Shown here one piece after another: positions 42,239 to 52,391 of a DNA stretch of 64,000 bases. Under the pieces are notes generated by a model, which saw only the letters and a list, made by a program, of their open reading frames with translations, made no database searches and was not told the DNA's origin. Position 1 is the first letter of the stretch. Each line of letters opens with the position of its first letter. This stretch comes from Bacteroidetes bacterium 41-46 (GTDB lineage: Bacteria; Bacteroidota; Bacteroidia; Bacteroidales; UBA932). The position numbers and the translations under genes were made by a program. The stretch covers positions 124,001-188,000 of the forward strand of contig MKTA01000024.1 of NCBI GenBank assembly GCA_001897515.1, read 5' to 3'.

Positions 42239-43654
42239 ATGACCGATCAGAAACATATAGCTGTGTGGGATAATTGTCTCCGGATAATAAAAGATAATAT
42301 TCCTCCCAGCAGCTTTAAAACATGGTTCGTTCCCATCAAGGCGGTCAAATATCTGGACTCGGTATTAACAATCGAGGTACCTTCGGACTTTTTCAGGGAG
42401 TATCTGGAAGAGCAATTTATTGAGCTTATTGGAAAGACACTCAGAAGAGTGGTGGGCAGCAGCGCTAAGCTGGAGTACAATGTTAGAGTGGTTTCAAACG
42501 AAGAGGCTGTCACAATGCCTCAGCAAGGACTACACGAAATTACAAACAGAACTGTCCCTTTTCCGGCACAAAACGGAACTTTTGCAAACCCATTCGTAAT
42601 CCCCGGACTACAGCAGAGACAGATAGATCCGCAGCTAAACCCAAATTTTAGTTTCAGGAATTTTATTGAGGGTGAATGCAACAGACTGGCTAGAGCTGCT
42701 GGTCTTAACATCTCATCAAACCCTGGAAACAATTCATTTAATCCACTCTTTTTGTATGGCGGCTCAGGGCTGGGAAAGACACACCTTGCTCAGGCCATAG
42801 GAATAGAAATAAAGGAGAGGTATCCGGAAAAAATTGTGCTTTATGTGAGTGCGAACAGGTTCCAGACGCAGTTTATGGACGCTGCAAATGTAAAAAACAA
42901 GCTCACAGATTTTCTGCACTTCTATCAGATGATAGATGTTCTGATAATTGACGATGTTCATGAGTTTGCGGGTAAACCGGGAACTCAAAATGCATTTTTC
43001 CACATTTTCAGTCATCTTCATAATATTGGCAAACAACTTATTTTAACTTCAGACAAAGCTCCTTCCGAGCTTCAGGATCTTGAGCAGCGTCTTCTATCCA
43101 GGTTCAAATGGGGTCTTGTTGCTGAACTTGCTCAGCCTGATTATGAGACCAGAGTGGCAATTCTAAAGGCAAAAAGCTATAAAGATGGTATTGTACTGCC
43201 TGAGGAGGTTATTACATATCTTGCAAACAATATAACGAGCAATGTAAGAGAGATTGAGGGGACACTTATATCTTTGCTGGCTCAGTCAACCCTTACCAAC
43301 AGAAAAATAACACTTGAACTTGCCGAATCTCTTACTGAGAGATTTGTAAGCAAAAACAAAGCGGAGATCTCAGTTGGGAAGATACAGAAAATTGTGTGCG
43401 AATATTTCAAGATTAGTACTGAGTCATTCCTTTCGCCATCCAGAAAGAGAGAGTTTGTACAGGCAAGGCAAATTGCAATGTATCTCAGCAGAAACATGAC
43501 AAACAATTCACTGGCATCAATAGGAGCCCAGATTGGCGGCAGGGATCACGCAACTGTGCTCCATGCGTACAACACAGTAAAAGATCTGATAGACACAAAC
43601 AGATCATTCAGGAAATATGTTTCTGACATTGAGAGCCAGCTTAAATCCAACTAA
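42239..43654 (+). CDS. dnaA: Chromosomal replication initiator DnaA
   Basis: AAA+ initiator that binds oriC and opens it. 471 residues. Domain I is residues 1-90 (WDNCLRIIKDNIPPSSFKTWF). Domain III has Walker A GGSGLGKTH (near 175), Walker B VLIIDDVHEFAG and the sensor and Arg-finger segment QRLLSRFKWGLVAEL. Domain IV ends in the DnaA signature GGRDHATVLHAYNTV. The usual Walker B DDIQ is DDVH here. Only one near-match to a DnaA box lies upstream, so there is no sign of oriC in this window. Confidence 0.98.
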   Translation: MTDQKHIAVWDNCLRIIKDNIPPSSFKTWFVPIKAVKYLDSVLTIEVPSDFFREYLEEQFIELIGKTLRRVVGSSAKLEYNVRVVSNEEAVTMPQQGLHEITNRTVPFPAQNGTFANPFVIPGLQQRQIDPQLNPNFSFRNFIEGECNRLARAAGLNISSNPGNNSFNPLFLYGGSGLGKTHLAQAIGIEIKERYPEKIVLYVSANRFQTQFMDAANVKNKLTDFLHFYQMIDVLIIDDVHEFAGKPGTQNAFFHIFSHLHNIGKQLILTSDKAPSELQDLEQRLLSRFKWGLVAELAQPDYETRVAILKAKSYKDGIVLPEEVITYLANNITSNVREIEGTLISLLAQSTLTNRKITLELAESLTERFVSKNKAEISVGKIQKIVCEYFKISTESFLSPSRKREFVQARQIAMYLSRNMTNNSLASIGAQIGGRDHATVLHAYNTVKDLIDTNRSFRKYVSDIESQLKSN

Positions 43655-43664
43655 GAGAACAACC

Positions 43665-45101
43665 ATGGAATCATCAAGAGTCTTTTCAATATTCAGTGAG
43701 ATTACTAAAATTCCCAGAGAGTCAGGACACGAAGAGCACATTATAAAATATCTTGAGGACTTCGCTCTTTCTGCGGGTTTGGAGTGTAAAAAAGACAAAG
43801 CCGGGAACGTTGTCATACTCAAGCCTGCCTCAGCTGGGATGGAGGATGCGCCTACAGTGATTCTGCAAAGCCACTCCGATATGGTTTGCGAAAAGAACTC
43901 AGGTACAATTCATGACTTCAGGGTTGATCCCATAAAAGTCACAGAGGAGGATGGATGGTTGATTGCAAAGGAGACAACGCTTGGTGCGGACTGTGGTATT
44001 GGTATGGCAGCCCAGCTGGCCATATTAGAGGCAAAATCGCTTGTTCACGGCCCAATAGAGGCCCTCTTCACGACTGAAGAGGAGACCGGGCTAACAGGAG
44101 CGAAATCACTGGAATCAGGTTTTTTAAAAGGCTCTGTCCTTATTAACCTGGACTCAGAGGACGAAGGAGAACTTTTTATTGGATGCGCAGGAGGAATTGA
44201 CACCACCGGATGGTTTAAATATAGTCCAAGAAGGTGCAGGGATGGCGTAAAATTTCTAAAATACGGAGTATTCGGAGCTACGGGAGGACATAGCGGAGAC
44301 GATATTGAAAAGAACAGGGCTAACGCAAACCAGATCCTCTTACGATTTTTATACGAAGCCTATACTATGTACGAAATATCTCTCTGCGAAATTGACGGAG
44401 GGAACAAGAGGAACGCCATATCCAGAGAGGCTTATGCTGTAATATCGGCTGATCCTAAAGATGAACAGCAGCTGAACGAACTATTCCAGAGGATTGTATC
44501 TGAGGCTCAGCATGAACACTTTATTTCAGATCCTAATCTAGCGGGAAAGATAGGGAATGCGCAGCAGTCTGAAAACTGCATAGACAACGAAACATTTATA
44601 AGGCTGGTATGCTCGCTATACTCAATGCCCCACGGAGTACTTTCAATGAGCCAGACAATACCGGGCTTTGTAGAGACCTCTACGAACCTGGCGAGCATAA
44701 AAATGGTAAGCGAAGGAATAATAAAGGTTGCTACAAGTCAGAGAAGTGCAATCAGCAGTGCTAAACATAATGCAGCAAAAAGGGTTGAGGCCGTTCTAAA
44801 ATTGGCTGGAGCAGAGGTTACACATGAGTCGGAATATCCGGGATGGCAACCGAATCCGGACTCAAAGGTATTAAAGGTTACAGAGCAATCGTACAGAGAG
44901 CTATTTCCTAATCCTCCAATTATTAGGGCTATTCACGCAGGACTTGAATGTGGAATTCTTATTGATAAATTCCCCCACCTGGACATAATATCATTCGGCC
45001 CCACAGTTAAAGGCGCACACGCTCCCGGAGAGCGTCTTGAGATAGCATCCGTGGATAAATTCTGGAAACTACTGGTAGATGTACTGGCTAAATTAAAATA
45101 G
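43665..45101 (+). CDS. pepD: Aminoacyl-histidine dipeptidase (M20C, PepD)
   Basis: Cytosolic zinc dipeptidase of broad specificity (beta-Ala-His and others). 478 residues from the ATG at 43665, 10 bases past dnaA; a frame extending upstream overlaps dnaA and is unlikely. Metal and catalytic residues: LQSHSDMVCEK (His, Asp), TLGADCGIGMAA (Asp), FTTEEETGLTGA (Glu-Glu) and INLDSEDEGE. GGHSGDDIEKNRANA marks the lid domain. Followed by rpe after 6 bases. Confidence 0.95.
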   Translation: MESSRVFSIFSEITKIPRESGHEEHIIKYLEDFALSAGLECKKDKAGNVVILKPASAGMEDAPTVILQSHSDMVCEKNSGTIHDFRVDPIKVTEEDGWLIAKETTLGADCGIGMAAQLAILEAKSLVHGPIEALFTTEEETGLTGAKSLESGFLKGSVLINLDSEDEGELFIGCAGGIDTTGWFKYSPRRCRDGVKFLKYGVFGATGGHSGDDIEKNRANANQILLRFLYEAYTMYEISLCEIDGGNKRNAISREAYAVISADPKDEQQLNELFQRIVSEAQHEHFISDPNLAGKIGNAQQSENCIDNETFIRLVCSLYSMPHGVLSMSQTIPGFVETSTNLASIKMVSEGIIKVATSQRSAISSAKHNAAKRVEAVLKLAGAEVTHESEYPGWQPNPDSKVLKVTEQSYRELFPNPPIIRAIHAGLECGILIDKFPHLDIISFGPTVKGAHAPGERLEIASVDKFWKLLVDVLAKLK

Positions 45102-45107
45102 ACCAAA

Positions 45108-45764
45108 ATGGCTACTCTAATAGCTCCGTCAATGCTCTCTGCAGACTTCGGCAAACTTGCCGCAGATGTTCAGATGGTGAATGAAAGCGATGCAGACATT
45201 TTCCATCTTGATATTATGGATGGCCTCTTTGTCCCAAACATATCCTACGGCTTCCCTGTAGTTGATGCCATCTCCAGACTTGCAAAAAAACCACTTGATG
45301 CACATCTTATGATTGTTGACCCTGACAGGTATGTAGAGAGATTTGCTCAATCCGGAGTAAAGTATCTCAGTGTACATATTGAAGCCTGTACACATCTCCA
45401 CAGAACTCTTCAGAACATAAGGGAGAGGGGTATGAAAGCGGGGATAGCCCTAAATCCACATACGCCGGCATCACTGCTGAAGGATATTCTTCCCGATGCG
45501 GATTTTGTCCTTGTAATGTCAGTAAATCCTGGATTTGGAGGACAAAAATTTATTGAATCTTCTCTGGAGAAGATAAGTGACATCAGAGAGATGGCCCTTA
45601 AAAGGGCTCCGCATCTGTTAATTGAGGTAGATGGCGGGGTAAACAAAGAGAATGCCCCTCTTCTGGTGAAGGCAGGGGCAGATATTCTTGTTGCAGGAAA
45701 CAGCATCTTTTCAACCCCCTCTCCCGCAGAAGCGGTGAGAGAGTTAAAAAGCATCTGCTGCTAA
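45108..45764 (+). CDS. rpe: Ribulose-phosphate 3-epimerase
   Basis: Pentose-phosphate enzyme interconverting ribulose 5-phosphate and xylulose 5-phosphate. 218 residues, a TIM barrel. Metal ligands are in HLDIMDGLFVPN and DAHLMI, with SVNPGFGGQKFI and EVDGGVNKEN as the phosphate-side and catalytic Asp motifs. Converges on birA with one base between the stops. Confidence 0.97.
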   Translation: MATLIAPSMLSADFGKLAADVQMVNESDADIFHLDIMDGLFVPNISYGFPVVDAISRLAKKPLDAHLMIVDPDRYVERFAQSGVKYLSVHIEACTHLHRTLQNIRERGMKAGIALNPHTPASLLKDILPDADFVLVMSVNPGFGGQKFIESSLEKISDIREMALKRAPHLLIEVDGGVNKENAPLLVKAGADILVAGNSIFSTPSPAEAVRELKSICC

Positions 45765-45765
45765 A

Positions 45766-46512
45766 TCAGATTATATATTTTATCTCCTTAAAGGCATACG
45801 AGGAAACCGTTCCATCCAGCTTCTCTATCTGCAGACAGGCGTTTTTATCAGTACCAATAATTCTGCCCTCAAATATTTCACCGGAAGGGGTCTCCTGGAA
45901 TTTGTGCAACTCCTCATATCTGTAAAGATTTCTGTGATACATGGAGGAGATTTTTTCAGATATGCTTCCCCATGAGAAGTTCTTAAATGGAATGTAAAGG
46001 TCATAAAGGAAGAATGCCAGTTTCTCCATCTCCTCCTTTAGGTCATACCTCTCACCGGTAACCATTTTAACAGATACAGGGTTAGGAGCGTTAGATTCAA
46101 ATTTATCCTGATTCAGGTTAAGTCCAATGCCAACAATTGATCCTGACAAAGTGTCACCCTCAATTGTGTTCTCAATCAGTATTCCGGCCACCTTTTTATT
46201 GTTGATATATATATCATTAGGCCATTTAATCTTAGCCTCTATACCCTTACTCTTTAGATATTCAAATACCCCCACTGCTGCGATTTGAGAAATAATAAAC
46301 TGATTTTCAGCTTTTATCATCTCAGGTTTAAGCACAAGTGAGAATGTGAGATTGGTGCCTTTGGCGCTCTCCCAAGAGGTCCCCTTTTGTCCCCGCCCTT
46401 CTGTCTGGTATTCAGCGGCAAGAATAGTAAAGTCAGTCAGCTCCGCAAACCTTCTAAGTGCCTCTTTGTTAGTGGAATCAGTGGATTCAAGCCAAATAAT
46501 GTCAATTGCCAT
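45766..46512 (-). CDS. birA: Biotin-[acetyl-CoA-carboxylase] ligase, no DNA-binding domain
   Basis: Attaches biotin to the carrier protein of biotin-dependent carboxylases. 248 residues, starting directly with the catalytic domain (IIWLESTDSTNKEAL), so it cannot act as a biotin repressor. GRGQKGTSW binds biotinyl-AMP, and the catalytic Lys is in IKWPNDIYINNKKVAGILIE. A C-terminal SH3-like domain follows. Divergent from rsfS. Confidence 0.95.
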   Translation of the reverse strand: MAIDIIWLESTDSTNKEALRRFAELTDFTILAAEYQTEGRGQKGTSWESAKGTNLTFSLVLKPEMIKAENQFIISQIAAVGVFEYLKSKGIEAKIKWPNDIYINNKKVAGILIENTIEGDTLSGSIVGIGLNLNQDKFESNAPNPVSVKMVTGERYDLKEEMEKLAFFLYDLYIPFKNFSWGSISEKISSMYHRNLYRYEELHKFQETPSGEIFEGRIIGTDKNACLQIEKLDGTVSSYAFKEIKYII

Positions 46513-46584
46513 ATCAATAAAAGTTTAAATTGGTCACAAAATTGCAGTATTTTTACAAGAAATTACGAAAAAACGACAATTATT

Positions 46585-47001
46585 GTGCCAGTAAAGAAGA
46601 CTACAACAAAAAGAGTAAAGGCTTCAGAGAAGCCGGAAGTAGAAAAAATTCAGACAGAAGAGAATGAACTAAAGTGCATAGCAGAAGCAATGCTTGACAA
46701 AAAGGCCCAGGCTGTTTGTTCTATGGACTTGAGAAAAATCGGAACCGCAATTACTGACCACTTTGTAATATGCAATGCAGATTCTGCCCCGCAGGTAATA
46801 GCAATAGCTGATAATATTGAGGAGCAAATGCTTGTAAAGTGCAACAGGAAGGTTGTCAGGTCACAGGGTAAGGAGAATGCATTCTGGATTATTATGGACT
46901 ATACGAATATAGTGGTTCACATATTCAAAACAGAGTACAGGCAGTTCTACAGGCTTGAAGAGCTCTGGGCTGACGCTGAAAAGACAAACTATCAAGACTA
47001 G
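46585..47001 (+). CDS. rsfS: Ribosomal silencing factor RsfS
   Basis: Binds ribosomal protein L14 and blocks subunit joining when nutrients run low. 138 residues from the GTG at 46585. The open frame extends back to 46387, but that part is antisense to birA and not family-like, so the GTG start is preferred. The conserved core is residues 28-125 (AEAMLDKKAQAVCSMDL, TDHFVICNADSAPQV, DNIEEQM, WIIMDYTNIVVHIF). The Lys-rich first 20 residues are an extension. Five bases separate it from ftsH; the rsfS-ftsH-cdsA-psd order appears to form one transcript. Confidence 0.93.
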   Translation: MPVKKTTTKRVKASEKPEVEKIQTEENELKCIAEAMLDKKAQAVCSMDLRKIGTAITDHFVICNADSAPQVIAIADNIEEQMLVKCNRKVVRSQGKENAFWIIMDYTNIVVHIFKTEYRQFYRLEELWADAEKTNYQD

Positions 47002-47006
47002 GAAAA

Positions 47007-48950
47007 ATGAGCGAAGAGAACAGAAACAATATCAACAAGAAGTTTACAAATATAAAGCCTCAGAAATTTAACAGTCTGTGGATTATTTTGATAATTCTTA
47101 CCGGTATCGCAATCATGTGGAACTCCTATCAGGGAGGGGAACCGGTAAAAACTGAGTGGTTTACCATAAAAGAGAAGATGATCCCTCAGGGTGACATTGA
47201 GAAACTTGTGTTTGTTACCAATCAGAATACAGCTGAGGTTTTTATCAGAAAGGACAGCCTGTACAAATACAAAAACAAATTTGGAGGTAAAGAGCCAAAG
47301 TTTGGTCCTCAGTTCTACTTTATAGTGTCCGGCAACTTCAATCTGGAGGAGCAGGTTGATGCAGTAATGGCAGGAATTGAACCTGAAAAGAGATTTGCTG
47401 TAGAGACAGAGCAGAGAACAAACTACTTTGGAAAGGCACTGGAATGGCTGTTATTACCGCTAATGCTTATAGGGCTTTGGATATTCTTCTTCAGAAGAAT
47501 GAACAAATCTATGGGAGGCGGAGGGTCACAGGGAGGCGGAATCTTCTCTGTTGGCAAATCTCAGGCAAAACTATTTGACCGCGACAACAACGTCAAGGTG
47601 ACCTTCAAGGATGTTGCCGGACTGGAGGAGGCCAAGGTAGAGGTCATGGAGATAGTTGATTTCCTTAAAAATCCAAAAAAATATACAAATCTTGGAGGAA
47701 AAATACCAAAAGGGGCACTGCTGATAGGCCCTCCCGGCACTGGTAAGACTTTGCTTGCAAAGGCAGTGGCAGGAGAGGCAGATGTACCCTTCTTCTCAAT
47801 TTCAGGTTCAGACTTTGTAGAGATGTTTGTGGGAGTAGGTGCCTCAAGGGTTAGAGACCTCTTCAGACAGGCAAAAGAGAAGGCTCCATGTATAGTTTTC
47901 ATTGACGAGATAGACGCAGTTGGAAGGGCAAGGGGTAAGAATGCAGGTTTCTCCTCTAATGATGAAAGAGAGAACACTCTCAACCAACTTTTAACAGAGA
48001 TGGACGGTTTTGGCTCAAATTCGGGCGTTATTATACTTGCTGCTACTAACAGGGCCGACATACTTGACAAGGCTTTGATGAGGGCGGGGAGATTTGACCG
48101 ACAGATACATGTAGACCTGCCGGAGCTTAAGGAGAGGATGGAGATTTTCAAGGTACATCTCAGAAATCTTAAACTTGTAGAGGGATTTGACATAGAGTTT
48201 CTTGCAAAACAGACTCCCGGTTTCTCCGGAGCCGATATTGCAAATGTCTGCAACGAGGCTGCACTGATAGCAGCAAGAAACAACAAAGAGTTTATTGAGA
48301 AGCAGGACTTCCTTGATGCAGTTGACAGAATAATTGGAGGACTTGAGAGAAGAAGCAAGATAATCTCTCCTGAAGAGAAGAGGACTATCGCCTTCCACGA
48401 GGCAGGTCATGCAACTGTCAGCTGGATGCTTCCTCACGCAAATCCGCTGCTAAAGGTTACCATTATTCCAAGGGGTAGAGCTCTGGGAGCAGCATGGTAT
48501 CTGCCGGAAGAGAGACAAATTACTACAACAGAGCAGATGATGGACGAGATGGCCGCAACTCTTGGTGGAAGAGTTGCTGAGGAGATTGTGAATGGAAAAA
48601 TATCCACAGGTGCCCTTAGCGACCTTGAGAAGATCACAAAGCAGGCATATGCAATGGTATCCTATTTAGGAATGAGCAAAGAGGTTGGAAACATCTCTTT
48701 CTACGACTCCTCTGAATCAGCCGGATTCAATCTTGGAAAGCCATATAGTGAAAAGACTGCAGAGTTGATTGACGCAGAGGTTAAGAGAATAATAGAAGAG
48801 GCATACAAAATGGCCAGAAAGGTTCTTACAGAAAATAGAGAAGGTTTTACCAAGCTGGCAGAGCTTCTGCTGGAAAAAGAGGTTATCTTTGCAGAGGATC
48901 TTGAGACCATTTTTGGCAAAAGAGCAGGAAAGCAACCTATAGAGAAGTAA
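47007..48950 (+). CDS. ftsH: ATP-dependent zinc metalloprotease FtsH
   Basis: Membrane-anchored AAA+ protease for quality control of membrane and short-lived proteins. 647 residues. Two membrane segments (about 22-40 and 145-165) flank a periplasmic domain. Walker A is GPPGTGKT (near 240), Walker [10 protein letters not shown], the SRH region has [21 protein letters not shown], and the zinc motif is HEAGH (near 464) with a downstream Asp in GALSDLEK. It lacks the long acidic tail of some homologues. Its stop overlaps the cdsA start (TAATG). Confidence 0.98.
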   Translation: MSEENRNNINKKFTNIKPQKFNSLWIILIILTGIAIMWNSYQGGEPVKTEWFTIKEKMIPQGDIEKLVFVTNQNTAEVFIRKDSLYKYKNKFGGKEPKFGPQFYFIVSGNFNLEEQVDAVMAGIEPEKRFAVETEQRTNYFGKALEWLLLPLMLIGLWIFFFRRMNKSMGGGGSQGGGIFSVGKSQAKLFDRDNNVKVTFKDVAGLEEAKVEVMEIVDFLKNPKKYTNLGGKIPKGALLIGPPGTGKTLLAKAVAGEADVPFFSISGSDFVEMFVGVGASRVRDLFRQAKEKAPCIVFIDEIDAVGRARGKNAGFSSNDERENTLNQLLTEMDGFGSNSGVIILAATNRADILDKALMRAGRFDRQIHVDLPELKERMEIFKVHLRNLKLVEGFDIEFLAKQTPGFSGADIANVCNEAALIAARNNKEFIEKQDFLDAVDRIIGGLERRSKIISPEEKRTIAFHEAGHATVSWMLPHANPLLKVTIIPRGRALGAAWYLPEERQITTTEQMMDEMAATLGGRVAEEIVNGKISTGALSDLEKITKQAYAMVSYLGMSKEVGNISFYDSSESAGFNLGKPYSEKTAELIDAEVKRIIEEAYKMARKVLTENREGFTKLAELLLEKEVIFAEDLETIFGKRAGKQPIEK

Positions 48951-49780
48951 TGAATAACACAGTTGTGAGGACATTGAGCGGACTGGTATTCCTATTAATA
49001 ATGATAGGCTCTCTGCTCATTGGCCCCATAGCTTATGCAATCGTAATGCTGTTCATTATTGGGGTGGTCATGCATGAATATCTTGAAATAAGTCTGGGCA
49101 ACAGCTTCAGATACTCCAGGATGCTGGCCATTTCAACAGGACTATCTCTCTTTCTGATACTCTTTCTAATACTAGAGTACAAAATTGAGGTAAAACTTCT
49201 TCTTTTAACGTTATTGCCTTTGACTGCCACATACATCTCTCTTTTGTGGAGCAATTCTCCTGACTACTATCAGCGAAACCAGTATCTTGCAGGTTCAGTA
49301 TTGTATGCTGCACTTCCATTTGCTCTGACTACTCTAATAGTTTACAAAGAGGATGGTACCTTTGACGGCTCAACGCTGCTCCTTTTCTTTGCCATACTAT
49401 GGATATCTGATATAGGGGCGTATGTTTTCGGCATGCTCTTTGGCCAGAAAAACGGTCATAAACTATTCCCTTCAATCTCACCAAAAAAATCATGGGAGGG
49501 TTTCTGGGGTGGACTTATCTCGGCACTAATACTGGCGACAGCAATTTATCTGACAGGGTGGTCGGACTTTAACCTCTTCCACACATTAGTAATTGCGCTA
49601 ATAATTAATATCGCCAGTGTTCTCGGAGATCTGGCCGAATCTCAGTTCAAGAGAAGTTTCGGAGTCAAAGACTCCGGTTCGCTTATGCCGGGCCACGGAG
49701 GTCTGCTTGATAGATTTGACGGTGCCCTTACCTCCTTTCCTATTGCAATAGCATACATTAAACTCCTTTCACTTTTTTAA
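48950..49780 (+). CDS. cdsA: Phosphatidate cytidylyltransferase
   Basis: Inner-membrane enzyme making CDP-diacylglycerol, the precursor of phosphatidylethanolamine and phosphatidylglycerol. 276 residues with about eight membrane segments. The C-terminal signature is present: KDSGSLMPGHGGLLDRFDG, with SPKKSWEGFWGG before it. Placed next to psd, which acts further along the same pathway. Confidence 0.96.
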   Translation: MNNTVVRTLSGLVFLLIMIGSLLIGPIAYAIVMLFIIGVVMHEYLEISLGNSFRYSRMLAISTGLSLFLILFLILEYKIEVKLLLLTLLPLTATYISLLWSNSPDYYQRNQYLAGSVLYAALPFALTTLIVYKEDGTFDGSTLLLFFAILWISDIGAYVFGMLFGQKNGHKLFPSISPKKSWEGFWGGLISALILATAIYLTGWSDFNLFHTLVIALIINIASVLGDLAESQFKRSFGVKDSGSLMPGHGGLLDRFDGALTSFPIAIAYIKLLSLF

Positions 49781-49782
49781 AC

Positions 49783-50442
49783 ATGAAAATTCACAAAGAG
49801 GGATACAAAATAATATTCAATAGCTTTTTAATTCTTGCTCTGCCTGTAGTGGTCGTCTCCTTTTTTTTCCCAGGCAGCAGAGGGTTCTGGTATCTGCTGA
49901 CAGCTGCAATTATCTTTTTTATTTTAATTGTAAGATTCTTCAGATTTCCGGCAAGAGAGCCCAATATTGACAGTACAGCTGTAATTGCCCCTGCAGATGG
50001 CAAGATTGTAATAGTTAAACAGGTTTATGAAGGAGAATTCCTTAAGCGGGAGTGCATTCAGGTTTCTGTATTCATGAATGTCTTCAACGTACATATAAAC
50101 TGGTTTCCGGTAAAAGGGCTGGTTAAATATTATAAATACCACCCTGGAAGGTATCTTGTGGCAATGCATCCAAAATCCTCGGAAAAGAATGAGAGAACAA
50201 CAATAGTCGTTGAGAACGAACGTGGTATAGTCCTCTTCCGTCAAATTGCAGGATACCTGGCAAGAAGGATAGTATGCTACGCAAAAGAGGGGGAAATGGC
50301 AGATCAGGGAGATCAGGCCGGATTTATAAAATTTGGATCAAGGGTAGATCTATTTCTACCATTAGATGCCAGAATTCAGGTAACTAAGGGACAAAAGGTA
50401 AAGGGAAGGCAAACAGTAATTGCAAAGTTATCAGACAACTAA
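49783..50442 (+). CDS. psd: Phosphatidylserine decarboxylase (short, Psd-B/archaetidyl type)
   Basis: Makes phosphatidylethanolamine from phosphatidylserine. 219 residues. The pyruvoyl group is formed by self-cleavage at Gly185-Ser186 in IKFGSRVDLFLP. VFMNVFNVHINWFP and YHPGRYLVA are family motifs. An N-terminal hydrophobic pair (about 10-50) anchors it to the membrane. Converges on pyrF, sharing 4 bases. Confidence 0.96.
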   Translation: MKIHKEGYKIIFNSFLILALPVVVVSFFFPGSRGFWYLLTAAIIFFILIVRFFRFPAREPNIDSTAVIAPADGKIVIVKQVYEGEFLKRECIQVSVFMNVFNVHINWFPVKGLVKYYKYHPGRYLVAMHPKSSEKNERTTIVVENERGIVLFRQIAGYLARRIVCYAKEGEMADQGDQAGFIKFGSRVDLFLPLDARIQVTKGQKVKGRQTVIAKLSDN

Positions 50443-51245
50443 ATTCCTGCAGAATTAAGATATTCAGACATCTCAAGGGCGGCTTCGGCTGCCCTTTTTT
50501 CTGCTGCTACGGCAAAATTCTCACCCTTTCCGGCAAAAATAATATTTCTGGAAATATTAACCAGAAGTCCGCATTTAGAGTTCATTCCTGCTGCAGCAAC
50601 CTCTGCGATTGTGCCTCCCTGAGCACCAACACCCGGAACAAGAAAGAAGTGATCAGGAGCCAAAGATCTGATTTCAGCAAGCCTTTCAGGGCGAGTAGCT
50701 CCCACTACAAACATAAGTTTATCTGACGAACCCCACTCAATGCCTTTAGCAATAACTTTTTTATATATATCAAGTTCAAAATCAACAGCCGACTCATTAG
50801 ATGTAAGTGCCAGTAGAATAGCCCATTTATTCTCAAATTTCAGGAATGGCTCAACAGAGTCCCTGCCCATATATGGAGCCAGTGTTACGGCGTCAGCATC
50901 CATTTTTTCAAAAAAGGCCCTGGCATATCTGTCAGCGGTGTTACCAATATCCCCTCTCTTTGCATCGGCAATTATAAAAAGAGTCGGATCAACACTGCGA
51001 ATATACTCTACAGTCCTCTCAAGCTGCTCCCAGCCAGATGCCCCTTCTGCCTCATAGAACGCCAGATTCGGTTTGAATGCGACAGCATATTTATGTGTGG
51101 CATCAATAATTGCCTTATTGAACTTGAAAATTGAATCTTTTTCCGATGCAACTGAAGCCGGAAAAAGGGAAGGGTCAGAATCAAGACCCACACAGAGGAA
51201 GCTCCTCTTTTTAACAATATACTGAAAAAGCTGCTCTCTGTTCAT
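50439..51245 (-). CDS. pyrF: Orotidine 5'-phosphate decarboxylase (type 2)
   Basis: Last step of UMP synthesis. 268 residues, the longer type 2 form. Catalytic Lys and Asp residues are in IIADAKRGDIGNTADRYA, VGLDSDPSLFP is the N-terminal motif, and LVPGVGAQGGTI binds phosphate. Six bases separate it from the prfA stop, so they probably share a transcript. Confidence 0.96.
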   Translation of the reverse strand: MNREQLFQYIVKKRSFLCVGLDSDPSLFPASVASEKDSIFKFNKAIIDATHKYAVAFKPNLAFYEAEGASGWEQLERTVEYIRSVDPTLFIIADAKRGDIGNTADRYARAFFEKMDADAVTLAPYMGRDSVEPFLKFENKWAILLALTSNESAVDFELDIYKKVIAKGIEWGSSDKLMFVVGATRPERLAEIRSLAPDHFFLVPGVGAQGGTIAEVAAAGMNSKCGLLVNISRNIIFAGKGENFAVAAEKRAAEAALEMSEYLNSAGI

Positions 51246-51251
51246 AACAGA

Positions 51252-52337
51252 TTATTCTCCTGACTCCTTAAGTCTCTCTGCATTCTCAGCAATCTGCAGA
51301 AGATCAATTACCTCCTGAATTGCTCCATCCATAAAGACAGGGAGATTATACATTGTATAATTTATTCTATGGTCTGTAACTCTTGACTGGGGGTAATTGT
51401 ATGTTCTAATCTTAGCAGATCTGTCACCAGTTGACACCATTGTCTTCCTTTTGGCAGATATCTCATTAAGATACTTTTCATACTCAAGGTTATAAAGACG
51501 AGTTCTTAGTTCAGCCAAAGCCTTGTCATAGTTCTTAATCTGAGATTTTTCATCCTGGCACTGTACAACTATTCCAGTAGGCATATGGGTTAGCCTGATA
51601 GCTGAATATGTAGTGTTCACAGACTGACCTCCCGGCCCGGAAGAGCAGAAGGTGTCCTTTCTTACATCATTTATATTCAACTCAATATCAAACTCTTCTG
51701 CCTCCGGAAGAACTGCAACTGAGGCAGCAGATGTGTGTACCCTACCCTGAGTCTCGGTCTGCGGGACACGCTGAACACGATGTACTCCGCTCTCATACTT
51801 AAGGACACCGTAAACACCGTTACCGGATATCTTACAGATTACCTCCTTAAAACCTCCTGAAGTTCCCTCACTCTGGCTATTAATCTCCAGTTTCCATCCC
51901 CTCCTCTCAGCAAACTTAGCATACATCCTGAAAAGGTCTCCTGCAAATATTGATGCCTCATCTCCTCCTGCTCCGGCCCTGATCTCCACAATTGCATTTT
52001 TAGAATCCTGCGGATCTGCCGGAATCAAAAGCAGCTTAATCTCCTCCTCCATTGCAGGCATTGCCTCCTCAATTATTGAGATCTCCTCTTTCGCCATCTC
52101 TCTTAACTCCTCATCCTTCTCATTTTGTATAATATCCTTAGCATTCTCCAGATCTATTACCATCTTACGGTACTTGTTACCCGCCTCAACAAGAGGTTCC
52201 AGCTCTCTGTACTCCTTATTAAGAGAGACATACCTCTTCATATCCGACATCACTGCCGGATCTGATATCTGGGCTGCAATGCTCTCATATTTTTCCTTAA
52301 GCCCCTCCAGTTTGGAGTATAGATTATTATCGCTCAT
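51252..52337 (-). CDS. prfA: Peptide chain release factor 1
   Basis: Releases finished chains at UAA and UAG. 361 residues. The GGQ motif is in SSGPGGQSVNTTYSAIR, and the codon-recognition tripeptide is in HRVQRVPQTETQGRVHTS (Pro-x-Thr type). The N-terminal 100 residues form the helical domain. Both motifs are intact. Confidence 0.97.
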   Translation of the reverse strand: MSDNNLYSKLEGLKEKYESIAAQISDPAVMSDMKRYVSLNKEYRELEPLVEAGNKYRKMVIDLENAKDIIQNEKDEELREMAKEEISIIEEAMPAMEEEIKLLLIPADPQDSKNAIVEIRAGAGGDEASIFAGDLFRMYAKFAERRGWKLEINSQSEGTSGGFKEVICKISGNGVYGVLKYESGVHRVQRVPQTETQGRVHTSAASVAVLPEAEEFDIELNINDVRKDTFCSSGPGGQSVNTTYSAIRLTHMPTGIVVQCQDEKSQIKNYDKALAELRTRLYNLEYEKYLNEISAKRKTMVSTGDRSAKIRTYNYPQSRVTDHRINYTMYNLPVFMDGAIQEVIDLLQIAENAERLKESGE

Positions 52338-52391
52338 AATTCATTTTCAAATTGGATGCAAAATTAGTGAAATTAGTTGATTCCCGGAATT

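Noticed and set aside
46387-46584. N-terminal extension of rsfS antisense to birA
   Set aside because: Translated residues are unlike RsfS and most of the stretch overlaps birA; the GTG at 46585 gives a normal protein.
47561-48358. Long open frame (265 codons) antisense to ftsH
   Set aside because: It lies wholly inside the strongly conserved ftsH gene, has no family-like sequence and arises from codon bias on the other strand.
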